Part shown: in pieces, positions 5,843 to 9,359 of the stretch
How positions within the stretch are numbered: position 1 is the stretch's first letter
How the letters are laid out: every line of letters begins with the position of its first letter
DNA from: an uncultured Moraxellaceae bacterium
GTDB lineage: Bacteria > Pseudomonadota > Gammaproteobacteria > Pseudomonadales > Moraxellaceae
Reading direction: 5' to 3'
DNA: 9,359 nucleotides
Assembly: GCA_937952925.1 (NCBI GenBank)
Contig: CALFYA010000047.1
Coordinates: 1 to 9,359 of the forward strand
Notes under the pieces: generated by a model
Seen by the model: the letters and a program-made list of their open reading frames with translations, nothing else
Told to the model about the DNA's origin: nothing
The model's database searches: none
Made by a program: the position numbers and the translations under genes

Positions 5843-6883
5843 ATGGAATCTGCCACTATGCGCACCCGTTTGACCGAATTACTCCAGATTGAGCACCCAA
5901 TCATCTTGCCGGGTATGAGCTGGATCTCGACGCCTGAACTGGTCGCTGCGGTGAGTAATGCAGGGGGCTTGGGGATTTTGGCCTTGGGGCCGCTGTCTCC
6001 TGAGCAAACGCGTGCATCGATTTTGCGGGTACGTGAACTGACCGACCAACCCTTTGGAGTGAACTGTGCACTGTTGATGCCCGGTGCCAAAGAAAATGCT
6101 GAGGTCGCGCTTGAGCTGCAAGTGCCTGTGATTAACTTTTCGTTGGGCAAAGGCGATTGGTTGATTGAACGTTGCCATGCTTATGGTGGTCAGGTGATTG
6201 CCACCGTCACCACCGCCAAACATGCACTGGCTGCACAATCGCAAGGCGTGGATGCCATCATGGCAACCGGTCATGAAGCGGCCGCACATGGTGGTGAAGT
6301 CACCTCGCTGGTGTTGGTGCCTGCGCTGGTTGATGCACTACAGATTCCGGTGATTGCGTGTGGTGGCTTTGCCGATGGTCGTGGTTTGCTGGCGGCTTTA
6401 AGTCTGGGCGCATCGGGTATTGCGATGGGGTCACGTTTTGCCACCTGTGCCGAAAGCCCGCTACATGCCCACACCAAACAGGCTGTGATTGACAAAGATC
6501 AACACGCCACGATTTATTCACCACATTTTGATGGCTTACCCGCTCGCTATATGCAGACGCCAACCGCTGAAAAACTGACCGCCAAGCCGATGTCGTTTTT
6601 TGTGGCCGCATGGCAAGCCTTACTCGCTGCACGGCAACTGAGTATTCCTTTATGGAAAATTTTTGCCGGTCTGTTGGCCGAACCCAAGCAAATCCGCCTA
6701 CTCGCTTGTTTTGGTGCGGCTACCCCACGCCTCAAAGCAGCGACCGAACAAGGTGATCTGCAACAAGGCATGCAGTTTATTGGTCAGTCGCAAGGCTTGA
6801 TCAAGGATATCCCCACTGCACAAGCCTTGATGGATCGGATGCTCAGGGAAGCCGAGCAGCGCCTTGAACAGTTAGGACGTTGA
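5843..6883 (+). CDS. Nitronate monooxygenase-family FMN flavoprotein (NMO / 2-nitropropane dioxygenase-like)
   Basis: A TIM-barrel FMN enzyme; family members oxidise alkyl nitronates or propionate-3-nitronate to carbonyl compounds and nitrite, and the enoyl-ACP reductase FabK is a close cousin. Landmarks over 346 aa are LTELLQIEHPIILPGM (10-25), SNAGGLGILA (38-47), PFGVNC (70-75), GHEAAAHGG (143-151) with the likely catalytic His149, PVIACGGFADG (169-179) and GASGIAMGSRF (189-199) for FMN phosphate binding. The usual motif is GxEAGGH; here the two glycines are alanines. The frame opens with ATG at 5843, but family members normally begin MxTRLTELL, matching the ATG at 5858, so the true protein may be 341 aa. 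The end overlaps the convergent membrane-protein gene by 12 bp. The substrate is not determined by sequence. Confidence 0.87.
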   Translation: MESATMRTRLTELLQIEHPIILPGMSWISTPELVAAVSNAGGLGILALGPLSPEQTRASILRVRELTDQPFGVNCALLMPGAKENAEVALELQVPVINFSLGKGDWLIERCHAYGGQVIATVTTAKHALAAQSQGVDAIMATGHEAAAHGGEVTSLVLVPALVDALQIPVIACGGFADGRGLLAALSLGASGIAMGSRFATCAESPLHAHTKQAVIDKDQHATIYSPHFDGLPARYMQTPTAEKLTAKPMSFFVAAWQALLAARQLSIPLWKIFAGLLAEPKQIRLLACFGAATPRLKAATEQGDLQQGMQFIGQSQGLIKDIPTAQALMDRMLREAEQRLEQLGR

Positions 6884-7387
6884 AAAATAACGCTCACAAC
6901 GCCAGAGCAGCAACAACGCTAGACCGTTGAGCACCCCCATCAGTGCATACGACAACAGCATGGTGAGCTGTTGTTGTTGTGCGGCAGCGATTTGCCATGC
7001 TTGCGGCCCTGTCTGACTCGGGATCGCCCATAAGATGGCAATATTCCAGCCACTCCACAGCACCATCCCCGCCACCCACAGCCATACGCCATAACGCGCC
7101 CAAGATTTGACCTTAAGCAGCCCCACGGCGGTGCTCACACCCGCGATTGACCAGACCAACAACGCCCCTGCGATCAGATGCAAATATGCGATGCTCCAGC
7201 GAATGATCGGACTCATCTGTTGGATGGTGTGGTTGCCAATCGCCCAATCGTGCAGGCGATTTGGCTCAATCAATAGACTGAGCACCAAGAGCGCCAAAGC
7301 AGCACTTGATCCCACCACAAGGGAAAGTACCAAGATCAGGATCGCCCACGATTGCAGTGGGGACTGTGCAGAGGATCGGCTAGACAT
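6872..7387 (-). CDS. Four-helix integral membrane protein of unknown function
   Basis: A 171-aa protein with four clear hydrophobic segments at about 14-40, 62-91, 99-122 and 141-162. A short polar N-terminus and a C-terminal RCERYF tail suggest both ends in the cytoplasm. The loop between segments 3 and 4 is Gln-rich (around 125-140). No transporter or enzyme motif is visible and I do not recognise the family. The ATG at 7385-7387 has a weak GAGAC-type ribosome site. The 3' end overlaps the nitronate-monooxygenase-like gene by 12 bp. It is divergent from the HELLH protein gene with 75 bp between starts, so a shared control region and a common role at the membrane are possible, but this is inference. 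Confidence 0.82.
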   Translation of the reverse strand: MSSRSSAQSPLQSWAILILVLSLVVGSSAALALLVLSLLIEPNRLHDWAIGNHTIQQMSPIIRWSIAYLHLIAGALLVWSIAGVSTAVGLLKVKSWARYGVWLWVAGMVLWSGWNIAILWAIPSQTGPQAWQIAAAQQQQLTMLLSYALMGVLNGLALLLLWRCERYFSTS

Positions 7388-7431
7388 GATCTTGTCTCAA
7401 GTTGGCATACAAGGAAGTCGCAAAACCTGTT

Positions 7432-7437
7432 TATACT
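7432..7437 (+). promoter_or_regulatory. Possible -10 box for the HELLH protein gene
   Basis: TATACT (five of six consensus positions) lies 25 bp before the ATG at 7463 in the short divergent gap. No good -35 box is found at 16-18 bp; TTGGCA at 7402-7407 is too far away. An activator-dependent or weak promoter would fit. Confidence 0.3.
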
Positions 7438-7462
7438 GCGACGGGTTGGACGCTGGCTATTA

Positions 7463-8233
7463 ATGATGTGGAAAAACATTCGGGTTTCGATTTTATTACT
7501 GATTTTGGCGTATGTCGCCCTTGATCAATGGCGTGAGCATGCGCTGCTCGATTGGCAACGCCCGTTACAGGTGGTGCTCTACCCCATCAATGCCGATCAA
7601 AGTCCTCGCGTGGCACAGTACTTACCCACACTGCAACAGACTGACTTTAAAGTGGTTGAAGATTATTTTCGGCAACACAGCAAAGCCTATGGTCTGCCTG
7701 TTGATCGGCCTTTTTTCATCCATTTGGGTACAGCGGTACAATCGGCTCCTCCTGCTCCTCCAACCACCGGCAGCTTACTGGATGTGATCCGCTGGAGCTT
7801 GGCGTTTCGGTGGTATGCATGGCAGCATACGCCTGCCGACGATTTCAAACCGGATGTGCGTTTATTTTTGCTGTATCACGACCCCAAGCTGACCCCACGT
7901 TTAAGCCATTCCACGGCGCTCGAAAAAGGCCGTATTGGTCGGGTGAATTTGTTTGGCTCCTCCAAACAGCATGAGCAAAACATGATTGTGATTGCCCATG
8001 AGCTGTTGCACACCGTCCGTGCCACCGACAAATATGATTTGAGCAATAGTCAACCGATCAATCCGATTGGGTTGGCTGATCCGCAACAATCTCCGCTTTA
8101 TCCGCAACATCAAGCAGAGCTGATGGGTGGCCGGATTGCACTATCGCCCACACAAGCCAAAATGCCCGACCGACTAGATCAAACCGTGATCAGCAAAATG
8201 ACAGCGATAGAAATAGGTTGGGTGATACATTAG
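7463..8233 (+). CDS. Membrane-anchored putative zinc metalloprotease with HELLH motif
   Basis: Not a family I can name. The 256-aa protein starts with MMWKNIR followed by one hydrophobic segment (about 8-20), a signal anchor that would place the rest in the periplasm. H179-E-L-L-H183 is an HExxH zinc site, preceded by the hydrophobic strand MIVIA as in true metalloproteases. It is followed by DKYD (189-192), and Glu219 in QAELMGG is a plausible third ligand, giving a gluzincin-like layout. The middle holds a Pro-rich stretch (96-100) and aromatic-rich segments. The frame is open upstream to 7352, but that would overlap the divergent gene, so the ATG pair at 7463/7466 is preferred; the ribosome site is weak. 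It ends 14 bp before a bidirectional terminator. The substrate is unknown and protease activity is inferred from the motif only. Confidence 0.82.
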   Translation: MMWKNIRVSILLLILAYVALDQWREHALLDWQRPLQVVLYPINADQSPRVAQYLPTLQQTDFKVVEDYFRQHSKAYGLPVDRPFFIHLGTAVQSAPPAPPTTGSLLDVIRWSLAFRWYAWQHTPADDFKPDVRLFLLYHDPKLTPRLSHSTALEKGRIGRVNLFGSSKQHEQNMIVIAHELLHTVRATDKYDLSNSQPINPIGLADPQQSPLYPQHQAELMGGRIALSPTQAKMPDRLDQTVISKMTAIEIGWVIH

Positions 8234-8240
8234 TTTGGAT

Positions 8241-8270
8241 AAAAAAAGCTGGGCAAGTCGCCCAGCCTTT
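8241..8270 (-). terminator. Terminator between convergent HELLH and NYN genes
   Basis: GCTGGGC (8248-8254) pairs with GCCCAGC (8260-8266) around a five-base loop. On the minus strand it is followed by seven T residues (8247-8241), a strong terminator for the NYN-LOTUS gene that ends at 8276. On the plus strand it is followed by CTTTCT, so it probably also stops the HELLH gene transcript. Confidence 0.85.
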
Positions 8271-8275
8271 CTGGG

Positions 8276-9100
8276 CTATTTACCTGCTGCTTTAAGATAT
8301 AAATTTTTATGCGATGTTCCTTCTGTAGACCTTTCTTCGGTTTTAAATAAATCTGCTCTCGCTTTTACTAAATCTGAGAGCTTCTTATGTCCGTATTGTC
8401 TAGAATCGAAATCCGATTTAATCTGACGGACATAATTGCCAAAAGTACCTAAATGAGCCCAGCCCGTCTCATCACTTGACTGCTCAAGAGCATTTAACAA
8501 GAAATGCTCCAGAATGAAATCTTGACTCATTGTCTCTAGCTTTGAGTCATCCTTATTTTTTTTATCCAACTTTAAATCATCTTGATTTTTTGTTTTTTGA
8601 CTGATCTCTACAACTGACTTTTCCTCCAAAACAGGTCTTAAAACCTCAGTTAGAATGAATCTATGACATGCTTTGCGAAATGCCTCTGGTGTTTTTTGTT
8701 CTCCAAAACCATATACTTGTAGTCCCTCCTCTCTTAAACGCATTGCTAAACCTGTAAAATCACTATCACTCGTGATCAAACAGAATCCATCAAAACGACG
8801 AGTATATAACAAATCCATTGCATCAATAATCATAGTACTATCGGTTGCATTTTTACCAGTCGTATATGCAAATTGCTGCATTGGTTTGATGGCATGTATT
8901 TGTAAGACTTTCTTCCATGAACTGCTTGTTGGACTGGTGAAGTCACCATAAATTCTTTTTACAGTGGCCTCACCAAATTTTGCAATTTCCGCAAGCAAGT
9001 TTTCAATCACCGCAGCTTGAGCATTATCTGCATCAATTAATACGGCTAGTTTTGCATTCGACTCCTCAATGGATTGAATCGTCGTTGTACGTTTTGTCAT
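8276..9100 (-). CDS. NYN-domain nuclease with C-terminal LOTUS/OST-HTH domain
   Basis: Likely a metal-dependent RNase. Residues about 17-150 form an NYN (PIN-like) domain with acidic residues in the expected places: AVLIDADN (Asp23, Asp25), DSTMIIDAMDLLY (Asp87, Asp93) and LITSDSDF (Asp112, Asp114). Residues about 193-270 match a LOTUS/OST-HTH domain (GWAHLGTFGNYVRQIKSDF, then YGHKKLSDLVKA), a fold known to bind RNA, including G-quadruplex RNA. A charged Lys/Asp linker (about 160-192) joins them. The protein is 274 aa from the ATG at 9098-9100, chosen because GAGG sits seven bases upstream and the extension to 9175 would cross a terminator hairpin. By eye the gene is about 36% G+C against about 55% in its neighbours, with many AAA/ATT/TTA codons, suggesting foreign origin. 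Terminator-like hairpins bound it at both ends. Known relatives are mostly uncharacterised; a role in RNA turnover or defence is inference. Confidence 0.9.
   Translation of the reverse strand: MTKRTTTIQSIEESNAKLAVLIDADNAQAAVIENLLAEIAKFGEATVKRIYGDFTSPTSSSWKKVLQIHAIKPMQQFAYTTGKNATDSTMIIDAMDLLYTRRFDGFCLITSDSDFTGLAMRLREEGLQVYGFGEQKTPEAFRKACHRFILTEVLRPVLEEKSVVEISQKTKNQDDLKLDKKNKDDSKLETMSQDFILEHFLLNALEQSSDETGWAHLGTFGNYVRQIKSDFDSRQYGHKKLSDLVKARADLFKTEERSTEGTSHKNLYLKAAGK
8531..8590 (-). repeat. Tandem ten-residue repeat in the NYN-LOTUS linker
   Basis: Residues 171-180 (KNQDDLKLDK) and 181-190 (KNKDDSKLET) are two adjacent copies of a K-N-x-D-D-x-K-L unit, encoded by two adjacent 30-bp segments. They lie in the flexible linker between the two domains, so the copy number may vary between strains. 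Confidence 0.6.
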
Positions 9101-9113
9101 TTGATTCCTCGAC

Positions 9114-9144
9114 AAATAAAAAAGAGCTACATCTGTAGCTCTTT
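9114..9144 (-). terminator. Rho-independent terminator just upstream of the NYN gene
   Basis: A perfect ten-base stem AAAGAGCTAC (9121-9130) with GTAGCTCTTT (9135-9144) closes a four-base loop. On the minus strand it continues into TTTATTT (9120-9114). It lies 12 bp after the stop of the upstream minus-strand gene and its stem base is only 20 bp before the NYN start codon. It ends the upstream transcript, and leaves little room for a separate promoter between it and the NYN gene. Confidence 0.85.
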
Positions 9145-9155
9145 GTGATTGAACT

Positions 9156-9359
9156 TTAAACCCACTTCTCTCCATCCCACGTCAGCATCCACTTGGTCGG
9201 TTTGCCATCTTGCTCTGACGCGACGTATTGGCTCGCAGTCTTACGGCTAAACTTGACCAAGGCGGGATTGCCATCGGGATCGGTATCGGGTGCTTGCAGC
9301 AAATACTGATGCTTGGGGTCGATTTGTGTCGCCACACTGCGCAACTCAGCGATGGTGGG
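9156..9359 (-). CDS. C-terminal part of an unrecognised protein (cut by window edge)
   Basis: The last 67 residues of a minus-strand gene that continues beyond the right edge; the reading frame stays open to base 9359. The visible sequence is polar, with HQYLLQAPDTDPDGNPALVKFSR and a C-terminus KWMLTWDGEKWV rich in tryptophan, suggesting a small beta domain. There is no cysteine or catalytic motif. A TTG at 9342-9344 is in frame but has no support as a start because the frame continues upstream with similar composition. G+C content is high like the rest of the window and unlike the adjacent NYN gene. I do not recognise the family. Confidence 0.7.
   Translation of the reverse strand, partial: PTIAELRSVATQIDPKHQYLLQAPDTDPDGNPALVKFSRKTASQYVASEQDGKPTKWMLTWDGEKWV

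Noticed and set aside
7352..7462. N-terminal extension of the HELLH protein
   Set aside because: It would overlap the start of the divergent membrane-protein gene and adds a basic stretch before the natural signal anchor; the ATG pair at 7463/7466 is better.
8231..9155. Insertion sequence or transposon carrying the NYN gene
   Set aside because: No terminal inverted repeats, target duplications or transposase were seen; the hairpins at the ends are ordinary terminators.
9101..9175. N-terminal extension of the NYN protein by 25 residues
   Set aside because: It would translate through a terminator hairpin and into the preceding gene; the ATG at 9100 has a good ribosome site.
1..9359. CRISPR array, tRNA or rRNA genes
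   Set aside because: No regularly spaced repeats and no tRNA- or rRNA-like segments were recognised on either strand.

Overview
The window looks like chromosomal DNA of a gammaproteobacterium of the Moraxellaceae, close to Acinetobacter. The L28 and L33 proteins read almost exactly like the Acinetobacter proteins as I remember them. The coniferyl-aldehyde-dehydrogenase-type gene and the YbaL-type antiporter also fit. By eye most of the window is near 50% G+C, high for Acinetobacter, so a higher-GC relative is possible. No tRNA, rRNA, CRISPR array or insertion sequence was seen.

Left part (1-2347): the first eight codons of a divergent TetR-type regulator lie at the left edge. A 167-bp promoter region follows, with two nearly identical palindromes 31 bp apart; the second fills the spacer of a TTGACA-type promoter. 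Next comes an aldehyde dehydrogenase gene with a clear terminator. The ribosomal pair rpmB-rpmG follows with its own terminator. rpmG is only 51 codons and easily missed.

Middle (2348-5842): a full-length YbaL-family CPA2 cation/proton antiporter with a C-terminal RCK/TrkA-N domain meets a minus-strand gene of unknown function end to end, with a 7-bp overlap. Two more minus-strand genes follow: a 90-aa protein with its own terminator and a 169-aa protein resembling DUF6586.

Right part (5843-9359): a nitronate-monooxygenase-family FMN enzyme converges, with a 12-bp overlap, on a four-helix membrane protein gene. Divergent from the latter is a membrane-anchored protein with an HELLH zinc-protease motif. 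Next is an A+T-rich minus-strand gene for an NYN nuclease fused to a LOTUS/OST-HTH domain, with a terminator-like hairpin at each end. The C-terminal part of another minus-strand gene reaches the right edge.

The genes do not form one pathway; this is mostly housekeeping or conserved chromosome. The parts most worth a second look are the NYN-LOTUS gene, which looks like a foreign cassette, the HELLH membrane protein, and the double-operator control region of the aldehyde dehydrogenase.
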